From assembly GCF_009762325.1 (NCBI RefSeq), contig NZ_CP034348.1, forward strand, positions 1,804,501-1,868,500: a stretch of 64,000 nucleotides of DNA. Reading direction: 5' to 3'. Of the stretch, positions 57,424 to 64,000 are shown piece after piece (the stretch's first letter is position 1; each line of letters starts with the position of its first letter). Position numbers and translations under genes: made by a program. This DNA is from Roseovarius faecimaris (GTDB lineage Bacteria; Pseudomonadota; Alphaproteobacteria; Rhodobacterales; Rhodobacteraceae). The notes below the pieces were generated by a model. That model made no database searches and was not told where the DNA came from. It saw nothing but the letters and a program-made list of their open reading frames with translations.

Positions 57424-57493
57424 CAGCTTGTCGCCACCTGCCCGTTCGGTATAACCCGCGCCAAGACTTAGCGTTAAATCAAAGGCCCGTCAC

Positions 57494-58801
57494 ATGATTC
57501 CCCGATATTCCCGCCCCGAAATGGTCGCCCTTTGGGAGCCCGCCACCAAATTCCGCATCTGGTACGAGATCGAGGCCCATGCCTGTGATGCCATGGCCGA
57601 CCTGGGCGTGATCCCGCGCGAGAATGCCGACGCGGTGTGGAAAGCCAAGGATGTGGAGTTTGACGTGGCCCGGATTGACGAGATCGAGGCGGTCACCAAA
57701 CACGACGTCATCGCCTTTCTGACCCATCTGGCCGAGCATGTGGGCAGTGAGGAGGCGCGTTTCGTGCATCAGGGCATGACCTCCTCAGACGTGCTCGACA
57801 CCTGCCTCAACGTGCAGCTCGTGCGCGCCGCCGACATTCTGCTGAAGGATATGGACGACCTGCTCGCCGCCCTCAAACGCCGCGCGTTTGAGCACAAGAT
57901 GACCCTGCGCGTGGGCCGCAGCCACGGCATCCATGCCGAACCCACCACGATGGGCCTGACTTTCGCCCGCTTCTACGCCGAGATGGACCGCAACAAAAAC
58001 CGCCTGGAAAAGGCCCGCTGGGAAATCGCCACCGGCGCAATTTCCGGCGCTGTCGGCACCTTTGCCAATATCGACCCGGCCGTCGAAGAGCATGTCTGCG
58101 AAAAGCTGGGCCTGCGCCCCGAGCCGATCAGCACGCAAGTGATCCCCCGCGACCGGCACGCGATGTTCTTTGCCACGCTGGGCGTCATCGCCTCGTCGAT
58201 CGAAAACGTCGCGATCGAGATCCGCCACATGCAGCGCACCGAGGTGCTGGAAGGGGCGGAATTCTTCTCGATGGGGCAAAAAGGCTCCTCCGCGATGCCG
58301 CACAAGAAAAACCCCGTGCTGACCGAAAACCTCACCGGTCTTGCGCGCCTTGTGCGCATGGCGGTGATCCCGGCGATGGAAAACGTGGCCCTCTGGCACG
58401 AGCGCGACATCTCGCACAGCTCGGTTGAGCGGATGATCGGGCCGGATGCCACCGTAACGCTTGATTTCGCGCTCGCGCGGCTGACAGGTGTGATCGACAA
58501 GATGTTGATCTTCCCCGAAAACATGCTCGACAACATGAACAAGTTTCCCGGGCTCGTCATGTCTCAGCGGGTGCTGCTGGCCCTGACCCAGGCCGGGGTC
58601 AGCCGCGAGGACGCCTATACAATGGTCCAGCGCAACGCGCTCAAGGTCTGGGAACACCGCACCGATTTCCGCGAAGAGCTTCTGGCCGATGCCGATGTGG
58701 TGGCCGCCCTGGGCGTGGAGCAGATCGAAGAGAAGTTCGACATGGGCTACCACACCAAACATGTGGACACGATCTTCAAGCGGGTGTTCGGCGAAGATTA
58801 A
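57494..58801 (+). CDS. purB: Adenylosuccinate lyase
   Basis: A 435-residue purine-pathway lyase that cleaves SAICAR and adenylosuccinate to release fumarate. It has the catalytic histidine region GRSHGIHAEPTTMG, TSSDVLDTCLNVQ and the superfamily signature GSSAMPHKKNP. Length is standard. It is followed by a GAGTGGCG/CGCCACTC hairpin and a small secreted protein gene. Confidence 0.98.
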   Translation: MIPRYSRPEMVALWEPATKFRIWYEIEAHACDAMADLGVIPRENADAVWKAKDVEFDVARIDEIEAVTKHDVIAFLTHLAEHVGSEEARFVHQGMTSSDVLDTCLNVQLVRAADILLKDMDDLLAALKRRAFEHKMTLRVGRSHGIHAEPTTMGLTFARFYAEMDRNKNRLEKARWEIATGAISGAVGTFANIDPAVEEHVCEKLGLRPEPISTQVIPRDRHAMFFATLGVIASSIENVAIEIRHMQRTEVLEGAEFFSMGQKGSSAMPHKKNPVLTENLTGLARLVRMAVIPAMENVALWHERDISHSSVERMIGPDATVTLDFALARLTGVIDKMLIFPENMLDNMNKFPGLVMSQRVLLALTQAGVSREDAYTMVQRNALKVWEHRTDFREELLADADVVAALGVEQIEEKFDMGYHTKHVDTIFKRVFGED

Positions 58802-58807
58802 CCCTTT

Positions 58808-58841
58808 GAGTGGCGCGTTTTCAATGCGTTACACGCCACTC
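58808..58841 (+). other. Hairpin after purB
   Basis: GAGTGGCG (58808-58815) and CGCCACTC (58834-58841), a perfect 8-base stem with an 18-base loop; no T-run follows. It may be a weak terminator or mRNA end. Confidence 0.45.
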
Positions 58842-58945
58842 CTCATCTCACAAACTGGTGATTGAAAAAACGCTCTGCCGAACCTGGCTTCTGTGGTATC
58901 GTGCCTCACGCTGTTTTACCGGAGCCATTTCAACGGAGCCATGTG

Positions 58946-59110
58946 ATGACCCGCACCCTTCTGATTGCCACCGTCCTGACGCTCAGCACGACGCTGTCGG
59001 CGCAGGCGACCTGCAACGGCAAATCCCACAGCCAGCAAGCCATGTCCTGCGCCGAAGGCGCGGTTTGGGACAGCGCCACCCAGACCTGCGTGCCGCAAAT
59101 CTCAAGCTGA
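58946..59110 (+). CDS. Small secreted cysteine-containing protein
   Basis: A 54-residue protein with a signal peptide (MTRTLLIATVLTLSTTLSAQA), leaving a mature ~32-residue peptide with three cysteines (TCNGKS, MSCAEG, QTCVPQ). It starts ATG 58946, with GGAG ahead. Not recognised as a named family; similar short secreted peptides accompany purB in roseobacters. A disulfide could be formed, with the third cysteine left free. Confidence 0.65.
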   Translation: MTRTLLIATVLTLSTTLSAQATCNGKSHSQQAMSCAEGAVWDSATQTCVPQISS

Positions 59111-59230
59111 GCTTTTTACCCGGCTGAGTTCAGGCATCGCCCCGCGCGGTGCCTGAAATTTCGCGGCCAGTCTTAGACCTTTCTTCATCCCTCCGCTCTA
59201 GTCTGCGGCAAGCAGCAATCGGGCCCCGGG

Positions 59231-60307
59231 ATGACAGACGCTTTACCCTTCGCACAGATCGAACCCCTGCAAATCGCGGCCCCGGTGTCCGGCGATGACC
59301 GCGCGGCACAACTGACGCGCAAGCAAAAGGCGGCGATCATCGTCCGCTTCCTGCTCAATGAAGGGGCCGACGTGCCGCTCACCGACCTGCCCGAGCCGTT
59401 GCAGGCCGCGCTCACCACCCAGATGGGCAACATGCGCTATGTGGACCGCGGCACGCTCGCCGATGTGGTGGCCGAATTCGCGAGGGAGCTTGAGGCGATG
59501 GGCCTCACCTTTCCCCGTGGCGTCTCCGGCGCGCTCTCCGCGCTCGATGGCCGGATCAGCCCGCAAACCGCCGCCCGCCTGAAGAAAGAGGCCGGCGTGC
59601 GCCAGTTTGGTGAGCCGTGGGAGCAGGTCTGCGCCGCCGACCCGGATGAACAGCTCGATATCCTGAGCTCGGAAAGCCCCGAAGTGGCCGCCGTCATGCT
59701 GTCCAAGCTCGATGTCGCCCGCGCGGCCGAACTGCTGGGCCGCCTGCCCGGCCCCGCCGCCCGCGCCATTGCCTTTGAGATGTCGCGCACCGGCTCGGTC
59801 ACGCCCGACGCCGTGGACCGGATCGGGCTCAGCCTTGCCGCCCAACTCCACGAACTGCCCGAACATGCCTTTGACGACGGCCCCGTGCAACGCGTCGGCG
59901 CCATCCTCAACTACTCGCCCGCCACCACCCGCGATGACGTGCTCACCGGGCTAGACGAGGCCGACCGCCAGTTCGCCGATCTGGTCCGCAAGGCGATCTT
60001 TACCTTTGAAAACATCCCCGATCGCCTCTCGCCAATGGACCTGCCCAAGATCACCCGCGAGGTCCCGCAGGACGTGATGACCATCGCCCTGAAAGCGGCA
60101 AGCGACGGCCCCCTTGCCCATGTTGCCGACTTCATCCTCGATGGCATTTCCAAACGCATGGCCGAAGCGATCCGCGAGGAAATGAGCGAGCTTGGCAAGA
60201 TCAAGACCAAGGATGGCGAGGATGCGATGACCGAAGTGATCAATGCCATCCGCACGCTCGAAGCCTCCGGAGAGATCACGCTGCTCACGCCCGAGGATGA
60301 GGGCTAG
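59231..60307 (+). CDS. fliG: Flagellar motor switch protein FliG
   Basis: A 358-residue C-ring protein that transmits torque between stator and rotor. N-domain QKAAIIVRFLLNEG, middle ARM domain ESPEVAAVMLSKLD (the EHPQ position), and a C-domain in which all torque charges are conserved: Lys in IALKAA, Arg in SKRMAE, Glu-Glu in IREEM and Lys in GKIK, matching E. coli K264, R281, D288/D289 and R297. It stands alone, far from any flagellar cluster, so its promoter may be separate. Confidence 0.9.
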   Translation: MTDALPFAQIEPLQIAAPVSGDDRAAQLTRKQKAAIIVRFLLNEGADVPLTDLPEPLQAALTTQMGNMRYVDRGTLADVVAEFARELEAMGLTFPRGVSGALSALDGRISPQTAARLKKEAGVRQFGEPWEQVCAADPDEQLDILSSESPEVAAVMLSKLDVARAAELLGRLPGPAARAIAFEMSRTGSVTPDAVDRIGLSLAAQLHELPEHAFDDGPVQRVGAILNYSPATTRDDVLTGLDEADRQFADLVRKAIFTFENIPDRLSPMDLPKITREVPQDVMTIALKAASDGPLAHVADFILDGISKRMAEAIREEMSELGKIKTKDGEDAMTEVINAIRTLEASGEITLLTPEDEG

Positions 60308-60348
60308 CGCCACTGGACAGCCGCACGCGCCCGCCCTACCCTGTCCCC

Positions 60349-60687
60349 ATGGATCAGACAGACGCACGCCGATGGCATGATATGGGCGGCCGGCCCGCCG
60401 GGGACATCCCGATGGAAGGCCATGACTTTTCGCTCTGGGAAAAGCGGGTGGATGCCCTCATGGTGCTATGCGGCGCCAAAGGATATCTGACCGTTGACGG
60501 GCTGCGCCGCGTGCTAGAAGACATGGGCGAAGAGGCGTTCGAGACATACAGCTATTACGAACGCTGGATCGCCTCGGTCAATCAGAACCTTGTCGAGGCC
60601 GGGCTCTACTCGCTCGAAGAGCTTGCCACCCGCATGGCCGAGGTCGAGGCCCGCGGGGCCACCTATGGCGAGGCCAACAATGGGTAG
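60349..60687 (+). CDS. Nitrile hydratase / thiocyanate hydrolase beta subunit, N-terminal half
   Basis: A 112-residue protein corresponding to the N-terminal half of nitrile hydratase beta: WHDMGGRPAG, FSLWEKRVDALMVL and YYERWIASVNQNLVEAGLYS. It ends with its stop overlapping the start of the next gene by eight bases, so the beta subunit is encoded as two coupled proteins. In thiocyanate hydrolase the beta subunit is likewise split (scnB then scnA). No catalytic residue is expected here; it frames the active site. Confidence 0.85.
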   Translation: MDQTDARRWHDMGGRPAGDIPMEGHDFSLWEKRVDALMVLCGAKGYLTVDGLRRVLEDMGEEAFETYSYYERWIASVNQNLVEAGLYSLEELATRMAEVEARGATYGEANNG

Positions 60688-60943
60688 CCGCGTGCGCGTC
60701 AAGGCGCTCTGCCCGCCGGGCCATGTGCGCGCGCCGTGGTATCTGCGCGGCAAGACCGGCGTGATCGAACGCGCATTGGGCGAGTTCGGCAATCCCGAAC
60801 AACTCGCCTATGGCGTCCCGGCCGAGAAAAAGCCGCTCTACCGGGTGCGATTCACCATGTCCGAAATCTGGGGCAATCGCGCCGAAAACCCGGATGACAC
60901 CATCGACGCCGAGATTTACGGCCACTGGCTGGAAGAGGTCTGA
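60680..60943 (+). CDS. Nitrile hydratase / thiocyanate hydrolase beta subunit, C-terminal half
   Basis: An 87-residue SH3-like protein: RVRVKALCPPGHVRAPWYLR, GKTGVIERALG, then PLYRVRFTMSEIWG, matching the C-terminal barrel of nitrile hydratase beta. The ATG at 60680 overlaps the preceding stop by eight bases. Four bases separate its stop from the alpha subunit gene. The arginines are candidates for contacting the metal claw of the alpha subunit. Confidence 0.85.
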   Translation: MGSRVRVKALCPPGHVRAPWYLRGKTGVIERALGEFGNPEQLAYGVPAEKKPLYRVRFTMSEIWGNRAENPDDTIDAEIYGHWLEEV

Positions 60944-60946
60944 ACG

Positions 60947-61594
60947 ATGCCCCACGACCACCACGATCACGACCACGATCACCTCAGCCCCTCCGGCCAC
61001 CCCTACCGGCAGGACAATGACGAACCGCTCAGCTACTGGCAGTGCATGGAAATTGCCGTGCGCGAGCTGATGATCGAAAAGGGCCACCTGACCGCCGCCG
61101 AGGTCGCGGCACAGATCGACGCGATGGATGCGCGCTCTCCCGCCAATGGCGCCGCCGTTGTGGCCCGCGCCTGGGTCGATCCGGACTTCAAGGCAGCGCT
61201 TCTGAACGACGCCTCCGCCGCGAGCCGTGAGATGGGCTTCGACATCGGCCCGCTCAACCTGATCGCGGTGGAAAACACCGCCGACACCCATAACATGATC
61301 GTCTGCACGCTCTGCTCGTGCTATCCGCGCAACCTGCTGGGCATGCCGCCCGATTGGTACAAGACCCGCGCCTATCGTTCACGCGCCGTGTCCGAACCGC
61401 GCGCGGTCCTGCGCGAATTTGGCGTGGACCTGCCCGAGGACACCACCGTCCGCGTGCATGACAGCACGGCCGACATGCGCTATATCGTCCTGCCCGCGCG
61501 CCCCCCCGGTACCGACGGGATGAGCGAGGCCGAACTGGCCCGCCTCGTCACCCGCGACAGCATGATCGGCACCGGCCTGCCGCTCTCACCCTGA
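60947..61594 (+). CDS. Nitrile hydratase alpha / thiocyanate hydrolase gamma-like subunit
   Basis: A 215-residue catalytic subunit. The metal claw is VCTLCSCYP with Cys120, Cys123 and Cys125, the cobalt-type signature. The rest (ADTHNMIVC, PPDWYKTRAYRSRAV) fits nitrile hydratase alpha. The N-terminus is unusual: nine histidines in the first 18 residues, mixed with Asp (MPHDHHDHDHDH), which could bind and load the metal. No activator or metallochaperone gene lies beside the operon. Reaction is nitrile to amide, or thiocyanate to carbonyl sulfide; substrate cannot be told apart here. Confidence 0.88.
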   Translation: MPHDHHDHDHDHLSPSGHPYRQDNDEPLSYWQCMEIAVRELMIEKGHLTAAEVAAQIDAMDARSPANGAAVVARAWVDPDFKAALLNDASAASREMGFDIGPLNLIAVENTADTHNMIVCTLCSCYPRNLLGMPPDWYKTRAYRSRAVSEPRAVLREFGVDLPEDTTVRVHDSTADMRYIVLPARPPGTDGMSEAELARLVTRDSMIGTGLPLSP

Positions 61595-61633
61595 CGCTTG
61601 TGATGCGCCGCCGCGCAGGCTAAGGCAGCGTTG

Positions 61634-62563
61634 ATGAGCGACACCTCGGATCATATCCCGCTGACCGAGCGCTTTGTGGGCATGGTGCTCTATGCCCCCA
61701 TCGCGCTTGCCAGGACGCTGCCCTATCGCTGGCGCATCCCCGTCGCGGGCTGGCTCACCGCGCATGTCCTGGCCCCACTGGCCGGATACCGCCGCCGCGT
61801 GCGCGACAACCTCGCCCATGCCTGCCCCGACCTGCCCGCGCCCGAACGGCGCCGCCTCATGCGCGCCGTGCCCGATAATGCCGGGCGCAACATGATGGAA
61901 ATGTACAGCCCCGAGTTTCGTGAGGCCGCGCGGCACCTGCCCGTCTCCGGCCCCGGCCTGCCGACGCTGCGCGCCGCACGCGAGGCGGGACGGCCCGTGG
62001 TCTTCGTCACCGGGCATTTCGGCAATTTCAACGCCGCGCGGGTGGCGATGATCGAACAGGGCTTTCACATGGGCGGCTTCTATCGCCCGATGAAAAACCG
62101 CCCCTTCAACCGGCATTACATGGCGGCCATGCGCTCGGTCTCCGAGCCGCTCTTTGAGCAGGGCCGCAAGGGCATGACCCAGATGGTCCGGCACCTGCGG
62201 TCCGGCGGGGTCGTCGCCGTGCTCAACGATCTCAATGCCCATGACGGCGTGCCGCTCACCTTTTTCGGCCAGCCCGCACTCACCTCGCTTGCCACGGCGG
62301 AAATGGCGCTGAAATACGACGCCCCCCTGATCCCGGTCTGGGGCATCCGCAATCCCGACGGGCGCAGCTTTCATGTTGTGGTCGAAGACGAGATCGCACC
62401 GTCAGATGCCGTCACCATGACGCAGGAATTCAACGACCGTCTCGAGGCCCAGGTGCGCGCGCATATGGATCAGTGGTTCTGGATTCACCGCCGCTGGAAA
62501 GACGGCTCCGGCCCCCTGCATGACAAACGCGCCGAGGCCCTGGCAAAGATGCAGAACCGCTGA
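61634..62563 (+). CDS. Lauroyl/lysophospholipid acyltransferase-like protein (LpxL/HtrB family)
   Basis: A 309-residue membrane-associated protein with an N-terminal hydrophobic helix and the LpxL fold (RVRDNLAHACPDLPAPERR, VVFVTGHFGNFN, GFYRPMKN, then NDLNAHDGVPLTFFG). The usual HX4(D/E) catalytic motif reads HFGNFN, with Asn in place of the acidic residue. It follows the hydratase operon by 39 bases, so co-transcription is possible. Either an acyltransferase with altered chemistry or a non-catalytic relative. Confidence 0.82.
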   Translation: MSDTSDHIPLTERFVGMVLYAPIALARTLPYRWRIPVAGWLTAHVLAPLAGYRRRVRDNLAHACPDLPAPERRRLMRAVPDNAGRNMMEMYSPEFREAARHLPVSGPGLPTLRAAREAGRPVVFVTGHFGNFNAARVAMIEQGFHMGGFYRPMKNRPFNRHYMAAMRSVSEPLFEQGRKGMTQMVRHLRSGGVVAVLNDLNAHDGVPLTFFGQPALTSLATAEMALKYDAPLIPVWGIRNPDGRSFHVVVEDEIAPSDAVTMTQEFNDRLEAQVRAHMDQWFWIHRRWKDGSGPLHDKRAEALAKMQNR

Positions 62564-62574
62564 TCCCGGCGACC

Positions 62575-62620
62575 GCATTTTCTGTGTCAGAAAATGCCCC
62601 AGAAACTGTATCAGTTTCTG
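62575..62620. repeat. Tandem AT-rich hairpins between convergent genes
   Basis: GCATTTTCTG-TGT-CAGAAAATGC (62575-62597) and CAGAAACTG-TAT-CAGTTTCTG (62600-62620), both perfect, two bases apart. They share the CAG-ended stem with a TNT loop and resemble the hairpin at 8432. They separate the acyltransferase from hemF and may act as bidirectional terminators. Confidence 0.6.
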
Positions 62621-62627
62621 TCCCCGC

Positions 62628-63518
62628 TCAGACCCATTTCGCCAGGGGTGGCAGGCTCATCAGCACCGCATCCGCGTCATGCCCGGTGGCCAGGCCAAAC
62701 TTGGTGCCCCGGTCGTAGACAAGGTTGTATTCCGCATAAAGCCCGCGATGGACAAGCTGCGTTTCCTTGTCCGCCTCCGACCAGTCCTGCACCCGTCGCT
62801 TTTCCACCAGAGGCACGAACGCCGGCAGAAAGGCGCGCCCGATATCCTGCGTCAGGGCAAAATCCGCCTCCCAATCGCCGGAATTCTGGTCATCCATGAA
62901 TATACCGCCGACCCCCCGCGCCCGGTGCCGGTGCGGGATATAGAAATACTCGTCCGCCCAGTCTTTCAGGCGCGGATACTGATCCTCCCCATGCGGATCG
63001 AGATGCGCCTTTTGCTGGCCATGAAAATGCGCCGTGTCCTCGTCATATTCGATGCACGGGTTCAGGTCGGACCCGCCGCCAAACCACCATGCGCCCGGCG
63101 TCCAGAACATCCGCGTGTTCATATGCACCGCGGGGCAATGCGGGTTTTGCATATGCGCCACCAGGCTGATGCCCGACGCCCAGAACCGCGGGTCGCTCTC
63201 CATCCCAGGCACGCCGCGCGCCGCCATCGCCTTCTGCGCGGCCTCCCCCAACTCGCCATAGACCTCCGAGACGTTCACGCCGACCTTTTCAAAGACCCGC
63301 CCCCCGCGCATCACGCTCATCAGACCGCCACCCGCATCCGAGCCATCCTCACTGGCCCGGCGCGTCTCGCGCACGTCGAACCGGCCCGGTGCCGCGTCGC
63401 TCATCGGACCGCTGTCATGACTGTCCTCAAGCCCCTCGAAAGCCGCCACAATCTCATCGCGCAACTGCCGGAACCACGCCGCCGCGCGGCGCTTTTCATC
63501 TTTGAAATCATCGCTCAT
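62628..63518 (-). CDS. hemF: Oxygen-dependent coproporphyrinogen III oxidase
   Basis: A 296-residue heme-pathway enzyme that decarboxylates coproporphyrinogen III with O2. It has RGGRVFEKVGVNVSEVYG, PAVHMNTRMFWTPGAWWFGG, DLNPCIEYDEDTAHFHG and the C-terminal LYAEYNLVYDRGTKFGL. Length is standard. The ATG at 63518 follows an AAGGCAG; a TTG one codon earlier also exists. Confidence 0.97.
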   Translation of the reverse strand: MSDDFKDEKRRAAAWFRQLRDEIVAAFEGLEDSHDSGPMSDAAPGRFDVRETRRASEDGSDAGGGLMSVMRGGRVFEKVGVNVSEVYGELGEAAQKAMAARGVPGMESDPRFWASGISLVAHMQNPHCPAVHMNTRMFWTPGAWWFGGGSDLNPCIEYDEDTAHFHGQQKAHLDPHGEDQYPRLKDWADEYFYIPHRHRARGVGGIFMDDQNSGDWEADFALTQDIGRAFLPAFVPLVEKRRVQDWSEADKETQLVHRGLYAEYNLVYDRGTKFGLATGHDADAVLMSLPPLAKWV

Positions 63519-63531
63519 CAAGCTGCCTTTC

Positions 63532-64000
63532 TCAGTGCAAGGGAACGGTCACGGGATCAAGCAGCGAGCGCCCGCCGTCAATCGTCATGATCTGACCGGT
63601 CATGAAGGCGCTCGCATCGCTGGCCAGAAACTGCACCGCATCGGCAAGCTCGGCAGGCGAGGCGATGCGCCCCAGCGGGGTATGCGCCTCGATCTCATGG
63701 CGATGCTCCCGGTGCCCTTTCAGCTCCGCCTTGAGCGAGGCCGACATCACCGACCCGAAAGCCACGGCATTCACCCGGATGCGCTCCGGCGCCAGCGCCA
63801 CCGCCAGAGAGCGCGTCATCTGGTCAAGGGCTGCCGAGGCCACCGAATAGGCCAGCAGATCCGGATGCGTCAGCCGCGCCGAGATCGACGACAGGTTCAC
63901 AATCGCCCCCGCCATGCCTTCCTCGCGGTCCTCGGCCTGTTTGATCATCCGCTTGGCCACAAGCTGGCTCAGCCTCAGCGCGGGCATCAGGTTCTGGTTC
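63532..64000 (-). CDS. Short-chain dehydrogenase/reductase, N-terminus outside the window
   Basis: Only the C-terminal ~155 residues are present. IVNLSSISARLTHP contains the SDR serine, but the tyrosine motif reads YSVASAALDQM, where YxxxK normally has Lys four residues after Tyr and here has Ser. The following VRVNAVAFGSVMS and DGGRSLLDP are standard. The protein is either an atypical SDR or not catalytic in the usual way. The coding start lies to the right of the window edge. Confidence 0.82.
   Translation of the reverse strand, partial: NQNLMPALRLSQLVAKRMIKQAEDREEGMAGAIVNLSSISARLTHPDLLAYSVASAALDQMTRSLAVALAPERIRVNAVAFGSVMSASLKAELKGHREHRHEIEAHTPLGRIASPAELADAVQFLASDASAFMTGQIMTIDGGRSLLDPVTVPLH

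Overview
The window is a GC-rich, gene-dense stretch of an alphaproteobacterial chromosome, most likely from the marine Roseobacter group (Rhodobacterales). The case rests on the suf operon headed by a single-cysteine IscR with an Irr-type box, the block NDUFA12-like / MlaD / DUF2155 / Aat / AccC-AccB, a GapR (DUF2312) protein, a Hint-domain protein, a luxR-luxI pair and CtrA-type boxes. No insertion sequence, prophage or CRISPR array is visible.

Layout. 1-8.9 kb: leftward iscR / cysteine desulfurase / sufB / four accessory genes / sufC / sufD / two membrane genes / sufS operon for iron-sulfur cluster assembly, divergent from an alpha/beta hydrolase. 9-18 kb: YceI protein, the rpsF-rpsR-rplI ribosomal operon, a LuxR/LuxI quorum-sensing pair, trigger factor, tRNA-Thr and small conserved genes. 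18-21.8 kb: a degenerate FadJ-like enzyme, a 69-residue protein downstream of an FNR-type box, and a solitary FliM/FliN-like protein. 21.9-34.1 kb: a symporter-histidine kinase (CrbS/CbrA type), a stand-alone receiver, a short-chain-acyl (ScfR-type) regulator, a five-gene HAAT ABC transporter and acetyl-CoA synthetase, which together look like a short-chain carboxylate sensing, import and activation locus. 34.1-37.2 kb: three EamA-family exporters.

37.3-43.2 kb: accBC, aat, DUF2155, mlaD, a complex I assembly-type subunit, clpX and clpP. 43.4-51.1 kb: an acyl-CoA dehydrogenase and a two-armed signalling cluster (two related histidine kinases, three receiver proteins and one orphan solute-binding protein) with two full CtrA-type boxes in its intergenic gaps. 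51.1-59.1 kb: tRNA-Leu, Hint protein, NAD(P)H-hydrate repair enzyme, glnB-glnA, a lytic transglycosylase, purB and small genes. 59.2-64 kb: a solitary fliG, a three-gene nitrile hydratase / thiocyanate hydrolase-like operon whose beta subunit is split in two, a lauroyl-acyltransferase-like protein, hemF and a partial SDR.

The strongest candidates for new biology are the CtrA-box signalling cluster with a permease-less solute-binding protein, the CrbS-like/ScfR/HAAT/Acs locus, and the compact split-beta nitrile hydratase operon. Coordinates were read by hand; starts were chosen from Shine-Dalgarno spacing, overlap with the upstream gene and family length. No alignment or database search was run.
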